Shown in pieces: positions 29,228 through 36,925 of a stretch of 64,000 bases of DNA (position 1 is its first letter; every line of letters starts with the position of its first letter). The notes under the pieces were generated by a model. The model was not told the DNA's origin. It did no database searches and saw only the letters and a program-made list of their open reading frames with translations. Source of the DNA: Alsobacter ponti (GTDB taxonomy: Bacteria > Pseudomonadota > Alphaproteobacteria > Rhizobiales > Beijerinckiaceae); contig NZ_JANCLU010000023.1 of NCBI RefSeq assembly GCF_024294805.1, positions 1 through 64,000 of the forward strand. Direction: 5' to 3'. Position numbers and translations under genes: made by a program.

Positions 29228-29437
29228 TCAGTCTTTCTGCCCGCCCGCGCCGAGACGCCGGCGGCGGAACACCGCCCAACTATAGGCCACGATGGCCAGC
29301 ACGGCGAACGCCACGATGGCGGCGCTGGTCGGGTCGCGGCGTGTGGCGAATTGCGGCACGTAATAGCCGAGAAGCGCGGCGCCGATCAGCGCCACGATGG
29401 CCGTTCGATGAAGGGGATGCCTCAAGAATCGTCGCAT
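29228..29437 (-). CDS. Small membrane protein, unknown
   Basis: A 69-residue protein with two predicted membrane helices (about residues 12-27 and 36-54) separated by a short polar loop. Basic residues lie at both ends, suggesting cytoplasmic termini. I do not recognise a family. It lies between the DUF6894 gene and a conserved hypothetical gene on the same strand. Confidence 0.55.
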   Translation of the reverse strand: MRRFLRHPLHRTAIVALIGAALLGYYVPQFATRRDPTSAAIVAFAVLAIVAYSWAVFRRRRLGAGGQKD

Positions 29438-29502
29438 GGCGCGTGTCCGGGTTTGTACCCCAACGCGACAGCGGCGGATTCGTCGCCCTGGCGGGCCGAA
29501 CG

Positions 29503-30099
29503 CTAGCGGCAGAACTTCGGCAGACGGCGCTTCCAGCGTTCTCCGGGGGCGAACTCGGCCGAGCGCCGGCGGCTGCGGAGGCCGCCCCCGCCGACGGCCT
29601 CGGGGCTCGTGGCGCGCGCGGCGATCACGTCTGCAAGGTCAGGGGGCGCGAGTTCCGCCGCCGGCTCGTCGTTCGCCGGCTCGATCGCGATCGGCCGGGC
29701 CACGGGGGCGCGGCGGACGCGTGCGGGGCGCACGGGCGGAACGGCTGCGGCCTCGGGCAGCGGCGTCTCCAGCGTGGTCGCCTCGGCAGCCCGCTCGGGC
29801 TGGGCCCACAGCACGCGGCCGCGCGCCGGCGCGGCGGACCGGCCGCCGTTCGCCTCGGCGCCAGCCCCGGTCTCGGGTTCGGGAAGCGGCGTCGCCTCGG
29901 GCCTGGTCTCGGGCTTGATGGTGAAGAGAGCGTCGGCCGCCTTGCGCGCGGCGCTCGCCGTCAGCGCGGGGGCGAGGGCGTCCGGTCCCGTCGGCCACAT
30001 CGACGCGGCAGCGACCGGCGAAGCCGGTTCGGCTCCGGACTTCTCGGCGCGCTTTGTTTTCTTGATTTCGACGACGAACGGCCTGTTCTGAGTCCGCAT
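29503..30099 (-). CDS. Conserved hypothetical protein with RPFVVEIK N-terminus
   Basis: A 198-residue protein, largely low in complexity (Pro/Ala/Glu), probably disordered. Only the ends look conserved: the N-terminal MRTQNRPFVVEIKKTKR and the C-terminal ERWKRRLPKFCR. From memory, similar paired ends occur in uncharacterised rhizobial proteins, with a variable linker between. The start at 30099 is chosen to put this motif at the N-terminus; an upstream in-frame start at 30192 is possible. Function unknown. It could be a nucleic-acid-associated or scaffold protein, given the basic ends, but that is speculation. Confidence 0.6.
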   Translation of the reverse strand: MRTQNRPFVVEIKKTKRAEKSGAEPASPVAAASMWPTGPDALAPALTASAARKAADALFTIKPETRPEATPLPEPETGAGAEANGGRSAAPARGRVLWAQPERAAEATTLETPLPEAAAVPPVRPARVRRAPVARPIAIEPANDEPAAELAPPDLADVIAARATSPEAVGGGGLRSRRRSAEFAPGERWKRRLPKFCR

Positions 30100-30259
30100 G
30101 GTTCCTCGATGGTCGAGCCCGGTCTGCCCCGTCCGATCAACGCCAGCCGGCGGCGATTGATCCCGCGAATCGCTTGTGACATTCGAAACCAACGGGGGGC
30201 CGCGTCAACGGAAATAACGGCGACGCTTTCGCTTGTCCCGCGTGCGTTGCCGCGCCGCG

Positions 30260-30610
30260 TCAGTGCAGCGTCGGGCGGTCGTTGGAGACGACGAGCCGCA
30301 GGCGCGCGCCCTCGATGAGCCCGGCGCGTTCCTCCTCCACCTCGGCGATCTCGGCCTCGACCTGCGCCAGCGTGCTTCGGTTGGAGCCGAGGAAGACGAC
30401 CCCGCCCAGCAGGCCGGCGATGGCGGCGACCAGCCAGACCGGGTCGTCGCGGAGCAACCCCACGGCCATGGCGACCAGCCACAGCCCGCTGACCGCGATG
30501 GCGAGCCGCGCGCCCGTCATCATCTTGCGGCAGGCGGCGGCGGCGCGCGCCAGCGCCTCCAGCCGCTCCTCGAGCATCACCACCCGATCGTGAATGTCGC
30601 CTTCGCTCAT
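30260..30610 (-). CDS. Coiled-coil membrane protein, unknown
   Basis: A 116-residue protein. Residues 1-30 look like a short amphipathic or coiled-coil helix, followed by two hydrophobic helices (about 34-53 and 58-76), then a Glu-rich coiled coil (AQVEAEIAEVEEERAGLIEG). This layout suggests a small inner-membrane protein with cytoplasmic helices that might oligomerise. No family recognised. It diverges from msrP, with 224 bp between. Confidence 0.6.
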   Translation of the reverse strand: MSEGDIHDRVVMLEERLEALARAAAACRKMMTGARLAIAVSGLWLVAMAVGLLRDDPVWLVAAIAGLLGGVVFLGSNRSTLAQVEAEIAEVEEERAGLIEGARLRLVVSNDRPTLH

Positions 30611-30834
30611 GCCCGGTCCGCGCCGCGCCGCCCCGGCGCTTCGCGGCGCACTCTAGCCCGACCGGCGACGCGCGCAACGGGCGGTCCGCCGCGCCTTCGG
30701 AGAGCCGCGTGGGGGACGCGCGATTGTGAATTGCGCCTGCGGATGGGTTCCGGCTCACTCCGCTTGACCTCGCCCCCGACCTGTCCAGTTGTGGGAGGGG
30801 GCGCCGGCTCCGCCGGACGATTGAGGAACTCAGG
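30611..30834. promoter_or_regulatory. Divergent upstream region of msrP
   Basis: A 224-bp spacer. Its right part should hold the msrPQ promoter. I could not pick one, and no gene is seen. Confidence 0.3.
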
Positions 30835-31785
30835 ATGTCGATGCGCGCACTGACGGGCCTGAAGCCCATTCCCCCGTCCGAGATCACGCCCCGCGAGGTG
30901 TTCTTGGATCGACGCCGCTTCCTGGCCGGCGCGACCGCCGCCGCCGCGGGGCTCGGAACCGCGGCGCCCGCCCTCGCCGAAGAGATGGCGATGAAGCTGC
31001 CGGCGGCGCGCAACGCGGCGTTCAGCACGACAGACGCTCCGACCGCGAAGAAAATCATCACCGGGTACAACAACTTCTACGAATTCGGCATGGGCAAGTC
31101 GGACCCGGCCGCGTCGGCTTCGAAGATGAGCGTGCGGCCCTGGACCATCGAGATCGGCGGAGCGGTCGAGAAGCCGCGCACCATCGGCATCGAGGAGGTG
31201 ATGCGCCTGCCGCTGGAGGAGCGCGTCTACCGCTTCCGCTGCGTCGAGGCGTGGTCGATGGTAGCGCCCTGGATCGGCGTCGAGTTCAACAAGCTGGCCG
31301 CGCTGGTCGGCCCGACCAGCAAAGCGAAGTACGTGCGCTTCACCAGCGTCGTGCAACCCTCCGTGATGTCCGGCGTCAGGGCGGAGGTGATCGACTTCCC
31401 CTATGTCGAGGGGCTTCGGATCGACGAGGCCATGCACCCTCTCACCATTCTGGCGGTGGGGCTGTACGGCGAGACGCTGCCCAACCAGAACGGCGCGCCG
31501 GTGCGCGTCATCGTGCCGTGGAAATATGGGTTCAAGAGCGCGAAGTCGATTGTTCGGATCGATTTCGTCGAAGACCAGCCGCGCTCCACCTGGATGAAGC
31601 TGCAGCCGAGCGAATACGGGTTCTATTCCAACGTGAATCCGGCGGTGGACCACCCGCGCTGGAGCCAGGCGCGGGAGCGGCGTCTGCCCGATTTCTTCGC
31701 CAGCACGCCTACCTTGCCGTTCAACGGCTACGCCGATCAGGTCGCCTCGCTCTATGCCGGCATGGACCTGAAGAAGTTCTTCTGA
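30835..31785 (+). CDS. msrP: Periplasmic protein-methionine sulfoxide reductase, catalytic subunit MsrP
   Basis: Molybdenum-cofactor enzyme that repairs oxidised methionines in envelope proteins, drawing electrons from the membrane partner MsrQ. The 316-residue precursor has a Tat signal (DRRRFLAG, about residues 25-32) and an Ala-rich hydrophobic stretch. The Mo-coordinating Cys136 lies in [11 protein letters not shown], and GYNNFYEFG and [10 protein letters not shown]-like segments are typical of YedY/MsrP. The ATG has a GAGGAAC site upstream. msrQ follows 2 bp after the stop, giving the canonical msrPQ pair. Confidence 0.95.
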   Translation: MSMRALTGLKPIPPSEITPREVFLDRRRFLAGATAAAAGLGTAAPALAEEMAMKLPAARNAAFSTTDAPTAKKIITGYNNFYEFGMGKSDPAASASKMSVRPWTIEIGGAVEKPRTIGIEEVMRLPLEERVYRFRCVEAWSMVAPWIGVEFNKLAALVGPTSKAKYVRFTSVVQPSVMSGVRAEVIDFPYVEGLRIDEAMHPLTILAVGLYGETLPNQNGAPVRVIVPWKYGFKSAKSIVRIDFVEDQPRSTWMKLQPSEYGFYSNVNPAVDHPRWSQARERRLPDFFASTPTLPFNGYADQVASLYAGMDLKKFF

Positions 31786-31787
31786 CG

Positions 31788-32477
31788 ATGCGGTCGGCCA
31801 GGGCGGCGGACGGCCGCTTCGCGTGGGCGACGAGCGACCCGGTGCGCGCGCTCAAGCCCCTGGTTTTCCTGCTGTGCCTCGCGCCGGCGCTGCTGCTGGT
31901 CCACGACGTCCTGTACGACCCGGAGGCGCTGGGCGCGAACCCGGCCGAAACCATCGAGCACGTCACCGGCGATCGCTCGATGCAGTTCCTGCTGGGAACG
32001 CTGGCGATCACCCCGCTGCGCCGCATCACCGGCTGGGGCAAGCTGATCCGCTTCCGCCGCATGCTCGGGCTGTTCGCCTTCTTCTATGGCGTCCTGCACC
32101 TGGCCGCCTACATCGCCTTCGACCACTATTTCGACGTTCCGGCCATCCTGGCCGACATCGTCAAGCGGCCGTTCGTGACGGTCGGCTTCGCGGCGCTGGT
32201 GCTCATGACGCCGCTGGCGGTGACCTCGACGGCGGGCTGGATCCGCCGCCTCGGCGCCCAGAACTGGAGCCGGCTGCACAAGGCGGTCTACGCCATCGCG
32301 GTGCTGGGGGTGCTGCACTACTGGTGGCTGGTGAAGCGCGACCTCACCTGGCCGATGATCTACGGCGCCATCCTCGCCGTACTGCTCGGCTGGCGGGTGT
32401 GGAACGAAACTTTGGGCCGTCAGCGCCGAAGGCCGGCGCGCGTCCGGGCCCGTGCCGAGCCCGGCCCGGCCGAGTGA
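31788..32477 (+). CDS. msrQ: Haem-binding membrane subunit MsrQ
   Basis: Inner-membrane b-type haem protein of 229 residues that passes quinone or flavin-derived electrons to MsrP. Five to six membrane helices are visible, beginning with ALKPLVFLLCLAPALLLV. The conserved segments ITPLRRITGW, RRMLGLFAFFYGVLHLAAY (haem His) and WSRLHKAVYAIAVLGVLHYWW (two haem His) match the YedZ/MsrQ family. A basic C-terminal tail follows. Translation is probably coupled to msrP, two bases upstream. Confidence 0.94.
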   Translation: MRSARAADGRFAWATSDPVRALKPLVFLLCLAPALLLVHDVLYDPEALGANPAETIEHVTGDRSMQFLLGTLAITPLRRITGWGKLIRFRRMLGLFAFFYGVLHLAAYIAFDHYFDVPAILADIVKRPFVTVGFAALVLMTPLAVTSTAGWIRRLGAQNWSRLHKAVYAIAVLGVLHYWWLVKRDLTWPMIYGAILAVLLGWRVWNETLGRQRRRPARVRARAEPGPAE

Positions 32478-32574
32478 ATGCGGGCCGGTGCGCCATCGCA
32501 CCGCCGCCGGCCGCGCGACGTTCTAATCCTCTTCACGACTGGTTAACGAGATTTGAACCTGTGAGGAGGTTCGG

Positions 32575-32742
32575 ATGAAGGCTCAGCTCATCACCACCCA
32601 GCGCTCGGCTCTGACCCCCCTGGTGGTCGCCGGCGTGGTCCTGGCCGGCACGGCGACGGGCATCACCATCGCGGCGGCGACGATGCAGGCGCTCAGGTGG
32701 GCTTATCCCGCCAAGGCCCTCGTCGTTTCGATGATGATGTGA
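32575..32742 (+). CDS. Small hydrophobic protein, 55 residues, unknown
   Basis: A short gene with a very strong ribosome-binding site (GAGGAGG, five bases before the ATG). The product begins MKAQLITTQRSALTPLV and has one hydrophobic segment (about residues 15-38), then RWAYPAKALVVS and three terminal methionines. It could be a single-pass membrane peptide. It lies between msrQ (97-bp gap) and the PstS-like gene. No family recognised. The quality of the translation signal is the main support. Confidence 0.55.
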   Translation: MKAQLITTQRSALTPLVVAGVVLAGTATGITIAAATMQALRWAYPAKALVVSMMM

Positions 32743-32847
32743 CGGTCACCAAAAGTTGTGTTTGTCGCGCAGTACGCGCGGAGTTTCAGCCAATCTTAAA
32801 CAAGGCCTCCTAGCATCAAAGGTCAAAGTTGATGCAAGGAGCAGTGC

Positions 32848-33675
32848 ATGTTCAGGCTGACACCCCTTTTCCGGAGCCGTCTGTCGGAAATCGTGGGCGC
32901 CGGCGTGGCGATCGCCTTCGCGGGTCACGCGGCGGGCGCAATGGCCGGCACATTGACCATCCCGGGGACCGGCGACGGGATTGAAATTCTCAATGCTGTC
33001 GGGGCGGCCTACACCGCCGACAATCCGAACACGGTCGTCATCGTGCCGCCGAGCATCGGCTCGGGCGGCGCCATCGTGGCGGTCACCGGCGACCGCGAGG
33101 TGCTGGGCCGCGTCGCGCGCCCGCTGTCCGAGGCCGAAAAGGCGCAGGGCCTCGTCTTCACGCCGATCGTGAAGATCCCGTCGGCCATCTTCGTCCATCC
33201 GAGCGTCAAGCTGGACTCGCTGACCGCCAAGCAGGTCGCCGACATCTATTCCGGCGCGGTGTCGAACTGGTCGGAGCTCGGCGGGCCCGACCTGCGCATC
33301 AAGGTCGTGCGCCGCGAGGATGCCGACAGCACCCTGGGCGTGCTGCGCGCCTCAATGCCCTATTGGAAGGACCTCGTGCTGACGCCGAAGTCGAAGACGG
33401 CCACCACGACGCAGGAGGCCATCGAGACCACAAGGCAGACCGAAGGCTCGATCGGGTTCGCGCCCTACTCGCCGGCCCTGCAGCCCTCCGTCACGGTGCT
33501 GAAGATCGACGGCAAGTTCCCGACCGACGAGGGCTATCCGAGCGCCGTCACGCTGGCGCTGATTCACAAGCCGGGAACGGTGACGCCGGAGGCGACCAAC
33601 TTCGTTCGCTTCGCCAACAGCGCCAAGGCCCGGCAGCTCGTCACCAACCTCGGCGGGGTGCCGCTCGGCCAGTAA
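32848..33675 (+). CDS. PstS-like periplasmic phosphate/anion-binding protein
   Basis: A 275-residue secreted protein of the PstS-like binding-protein superfamily. It has a signal peptide (about residues 1-33, ending AGAMAGT) and then a two-lobe fold with IPGTGDGIEILNAVGAAY, PPSIGSGGAIVAV (an anion-binding GSGG loop at about residue 70), ADIYSGAVSNWSELGG and EGSIGFAPYSPA. No pstCAB genes are nearby. The next gene, 9 bp downstream, encodes a chemoreceptor, so this protein may present a ligand such as phosphate to it. The ligand is inferred only from fold. Confidence 0.82.
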   Translation: MFRLTPLFRSRLSEIVGAGVAIAFAGHAAGAMAGTLTIPGTGDGIEILNAVGAAYTADNPNTVVIVPPSIGSGGAIVAVTGDREVLGRVARPLSEAEKAQGLVFTPIVKIPSAIFVHPSVKLDSLTAKQVADIYSGAVSNWSELGGPDLRIKVVRREDADSTLGVLRASMPYWKDLVLTPKSKTATTTQEAIETTRQTEGSIGFAPYSPALQPSVTVLKIDGKFPTDEGYPSAVTLALIHKPGTVTPEATNFVRFANSAKARQLVTNLGGVPLGQ

Positions 33676-33684
33676 GGCGACGTC

Positions 33685-35721
33685 GTGACCCGCTTCCGGT
33701 CCCTCAGCGCGCAGCTCATCGCGGTCATGGTGGCGACGACGAGCCTTGCGCTCGTCGCGCTCGTCGGGCTGACGATCGGACGCGTCGACCGGAGCCTCTC
33801 CGACCAGGCCTCGGAGCTGGGGCGGCTTTCCGCGCAGAAGCTCAGCGACGAGCTCACAGCCGAGGCCCGGCTCGCCCTGTACCGCGTCGACACGTTGATG
33901 CGCGACACCGCGCGCCGGCTTGGCGTCATCGCGCAGCGCGCCGACATCGCGCGCGCCGTGCAGTCGCGCAACACGGTGGCGATCAGCGAGGCGCTGGACC
34001 CCTCCTCGCGCGCCGCCAATGTCGACCTGATCGTCGCCCTCAATCCCGAATTCGGCGTGGTCGGAGCCAATAGCGGCATCGAGCTGGTCAAGCTCGAGGC
34101 CATGCTGCGGGTCAGCCCCCTGCTGCCGGCCTTCCGCGAGGTGCTGGCCAAGAGCGAACGGGCGAACCCGAAGTCGCTGCTGCAGTTGATGCAGATCTCG
34201 CCGCAGGAGATCGCGGATCTCAAGCTGGAAGCGAGTTCGCGCGTCTTCATCGCCATGGTCGAGCCGGTATTCGACGATTTCGGCGACGTCATCGGGGGGC
34301 TGCTCGGCATTCGCGCGATGCGGCCAACCGAGCCGGTGCTGGCCGACTTCGCGGAGATCACCAGCGCCGGCATCGCCGTCTATTACGGCCAGCGGGTCGT
34401 GTCGGTAGCCAAGCTGCCGACCGACGACCTCGACCTGCGACGGATGCCGGAATATCCGTTGATGCATACCGAGGACGGCCGCTTCGTCGCCAATTGCGCG
34501 TCGAGCGACATGGGCGTCGACGTCTGCGCCATGAAGCCGAAAAAGGTCGTCTACGACCTGCGCGACGAGATCGTGCGCATCGGCGAAAGCCACGCCGGCA
34601 CTCTCACGCAGTGGCTGATCTGGCTCGGCGTGTTCGCCATCCTGGCGGTCGGCGTCATCGCCATGGCGGTGGCGCGTCGTGTCGGCGGCGCGCTGGGGCA
34701 GATCACAGGCGCGGTGAAGGCGGTGGCGGCCGGGGACTGGCGCGTCGGCGTCGTCGGGGTCGACCGGCTCGACGAGGTGGGCGAGATCGCGCGCGCCGTG
34801 CTGCTGCTGCAGCGCTCGATGGAGGAACGTGACCGCCTGCGCTCCGACGTGGCGACCGCGGAAGTCGTGAAACGGCGCAAGGAACAGCTCGACGCGGCCA
34901 TTCGCCGTTTCGACGCGGTGATGCGCGCTGTGCTCGCAGGCGTGCAGGACTGCGTCGTCGCCATGAACCGCAGCGCGCGCGGGCTCGACGGCGTGTCGCA
35001 GACCGCCAAGGACGAGGCGTCGACCACTGTGCGCGCCTCCAAGCAGACCACCTCCTCCGTCATGACCGTCGACGCGGCCACGGGCCAGCTCTCCGAGGCC
35101 ATCCGCAGCATCGCCGAGCGGGTCAGCGACGCCGCCGGGGTGGTGCTGGAGGGCAACGAATCCGCCCGCAAGGCGACGTACAAGGTCGGGGGCCTGATCG
35201 AGGCCGCCAACCAGATCGGCGCGGTGGTGCGCCTGATCGAAGGCATCGCGGCGCAGACCAACCTTCTGGCCCTCAACGCGACCATCGAGGCGGCGCGAGC
35301 CGGCGAGGCCGGGCGCGGCTTCGCGGTCGTCGCCAACGAGGTCAAGGCGCTGGCCGGCGAAACCGGCAAGGCGACGGACGTGATCGCCGGCAAGGTGTCC
35401 GCGATTCAGGAGGCGACCCGCGAGGCGGTCCAGGCCATCGAGACCATCGCCACGTCCTTCTCCGAGGTGCTGTCGCAGACCAGCACCATCCGCACCGTCG
35501 TCCAGGACCAGACGGTCGCCACTCAGCAGATCGCCGACAGCGTGTCCTCGGCATTCGAGGGGACCGGCGTGCTGTGCGCCAGCGTCGAGCGGCTGCAGCT
35601 CACCGTCGAGAACGCGCGCGTCGCCACCGTGGAAGTCGTCGAGACGGCCGCGCGCATGATGAACGAGGCGCGTCAGATGGACGTCGCCGTGAAGTCCTTC
35701 CTCGAGGAAGTCGCCGCCTGA
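33685..35721 (+). CDS. Methyl-accepting chemotaxis protein
   Basis: Chemoreceptor of 678 residues. It has TM1 at about 9-30, a large periplasmic region of about 280 residues (double-Cache size), TM2 at about 309-330, a HAMP domain (about 331-385) and a cytoplasmic signalling domain with the conserved hairpin [20 protein letters not shown] and [15 protein letters not shown]. No C-terminal CheR-binding pentapeptide is present. The GTG start has an AAGG site and lies 9 bp after the PstS-like gene, so both are co-transcribed. The receptor probably senses the binding protein with its ligand, or the ligand itself. Confidence 0.92.
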   Translation: MTRFRSLSAQLIAVMVATTSLALVALVGLTIGRVDRSLSDQASELGRLSAQKLSDELTAEARLALYRVDTLMRDTARRLGVIAQRADIARAVQSRNTVAISEALDPSSRAANVDLIVALNPEFGVVGANSGIELVKLEAMLRVSPLLPAFREVLAKSERANPKSLLQLMQISPQEIADLKLEASSRVFIAMVEPVFDDFGDVIGGLLGIRAMRPTEPVLADFAEITSAGIAVYYGQRVVSVAKLPTDDLDLRRMPEYPLMHTEDGRFVANCASSDMGVDVCAMKPKKVVYDLRDEIVRIGESHAGTLTQWLIWLGVFAILAVGVIAMAVARRVGGALGQITGAVKAVAAGDWRVGVVGVDRLDEVGEIARAVLLLQRSMEERDRLRSDVATAEVVKRRKEQLDAAIRRFDAVMRAVLAGVQDCVVAMNRSARGLDGVSQTAKDEASTTVRASKQTTSSVMTVDAATGQLSEAIRSIAERVSDAAGVVLEGNESARKATYKVGGLIEAANQIGAVVRLIEGIAAQTNLLALNATIEAARAGEAGRGFAVVANEVKALAGETGKATDVIAGKVSAIQEATREAVQAIETIATSFSEVLSQTSTIRTVVQDQTVATQQIADSVSSAFEGTGVLCASVERLQLTVENARVATVEVVETAARMMNEARQMDVAVKSFLEEVAA

Positions 35722-35740
35722 CCGACCGGCGCGCCCGGTC

Positions 35741-36895
35741 TCAGCCCTGCTGCACGCCGCCGGGCGATCCCGACGCGCCGGTCCGGAACAGGCCGGCAAT
35801 GCGGTTGGCGAGGCTGGGCCGCGTGGTCGACGCGGTGAATGGATCGGTGTGGCAGGCCGCGCCGCTTGCCGCGGCGATCGCCTTCACCGCGGCCACCATG
35901 TCGGGGTTGCCGGCCACGTAGACATCGTGCGCCGACGACAGATGCGGCACCAGCTCGGTCGGCCGGCCCTGCCAGACGTCTACGAGCCCGCGCGCCGCGC
36001 TGCTGGCGAGGTACATGTCGCGGACGCCGCGCGACCACAGCCATTGGAGCGCCGGGCGCATGTAGAGATTGGCCGGGTCGCTGGCCGAGGCGATCACCGT
36101 CAACGGGCGCTCCGGCTGGCCGAGCCGCGCCGCCACGGCGATCGACCAGATCGGCGCCCATCCGGTGCCGCTGGCGACCAGCACGATCGGCCCGCCGCCG
36201 GGCCGAAGCCACGCATTGCCGAAGGGGCCGCGCAGCTTCACCTTCGCGCCGGCCCTGATGCGGTTTCCGATCTGCGACGACACCAGCCCATCGGGATAGC
36301 GACGCAAATGGAACACCAGCTCGTGCTCGTCCGCCTCGCCGGTGAGCCGGACGGTGGGGCTGTAGTCGCGCTCCGGCAGTCCGGCGAAGGCGAGCTTGAC
36401 GTATTGGCCGGGCAGATAGGGCAGGCGTGAGGCGAGCCGCACCACGACCTCGAAGATGTCCGGAGCGACCTGGGTGACGGAGCCCACTTCGCCCGTGCGC
36501 TTCACCACGGCCGGAACAGCCTCGAACGCGATCTCGACCGGGCCCGTCACCCGGGCCTGGCAGGCCAGAACCGTATCGCGGTCGCGCGTGCCGGCATCGT
36601 CCACCGCGCCGGACAGCACGGTAACGCGGCACGTCTCGCACTGGCCGGTGCAGCAATCGTGGGGCACGACGACGCGCGCCGACAGCGCGGCGTCGACCAG
36701 GGTGAGGCCTGGCGTCGTGACGGCCCGCTTGCCGTTGACCGTGATGGTGCAGGGGCCGTGCGAGACGCTCATGCCGCGCGCTCCCGCGGCAGGTCGCTCG
36801 TTCGCCCGTTCAGGCGCGACCGGCTCGGCGTCCGCGCTGCCGCCGGCGAAAGCGAGCGGGCGCGCGCCCGCGACGAAGTTACGAAAGGAGTCCAC
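35741..36895 (-). CDS. Ferredoxin/flavin reductase with 2Fe-2S, FAD and NAD domains
   Basis: A 384-residue electron-transfer flavoprotein. The N-terminal plant-type 2Fe-2S domain has CCTGQCETC with the fourth ligand in VLACQ (about residues 81-112). The FAD domain carries RDYSPTVR, and the NAD(P)H domain has SGTGWAPIWS. This matches reductase components of ring-hydroxylating or hydroxylase systems, but no oxygenase is nearby. The GTG start has GGGAG upstream; the first 41 residues are low in complexity and an internal ATG (36772) is an alternative. It follows the cytochrome b561 fusion by 30 bp, so it probably exchanges electrons with it. Confidence 0.85.
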   Translation of the reverse strand: MDSFRNFVAGARPLAFAGGSADAEPVAPERANERPAAGARGMSVSHGPCTITVNGKRAVTTPGLTLVDAALSARVVVPHDCCTGQCETCRVTVLSGAVDDAGTRDRDTVLACQARVTGPVEIAFEAVPAVVKRTGEVGSVTQVAPDIFEVVVRLASRLPYLPGQYVKLAFAGLPERDYSPTVRLTGEADEHELVFHLRRYPDGLVSSQIGNRIRAGAKVKLRGPFGNAWLRPGGGPIVLVASGTGWAPIWSIAVAARLGQPERPLTVIASASDPANLYMRPALQWLWSRGVRDMYLASSAARGLVDVWQGRPTELVPHLSSAHDVYVAGNPDMVAAVKAIAAASGAACHTDPFTASTTRPSLANRIAGLFRTGASGSPGGVQQG

Positions 36896-36925
36896 GCTTC
36901 TGCGCTCCCATGGTCCCGCAAGGCA

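Noticed and set aside
35724-35740. A small hairpin GACCGG/CCGGTC as terminator between the MCP and reductase genes
   Set aside because: Only six base pairs and no T-run on either strand; it could form by chance in this composition.
33352-35799. An 815-codon minus-strand frame opposite the PstS-like and MCP genes
   Set aside because: Shadow of the MCP and binding-protein codons; low-complexity translation without a recognisable fold.
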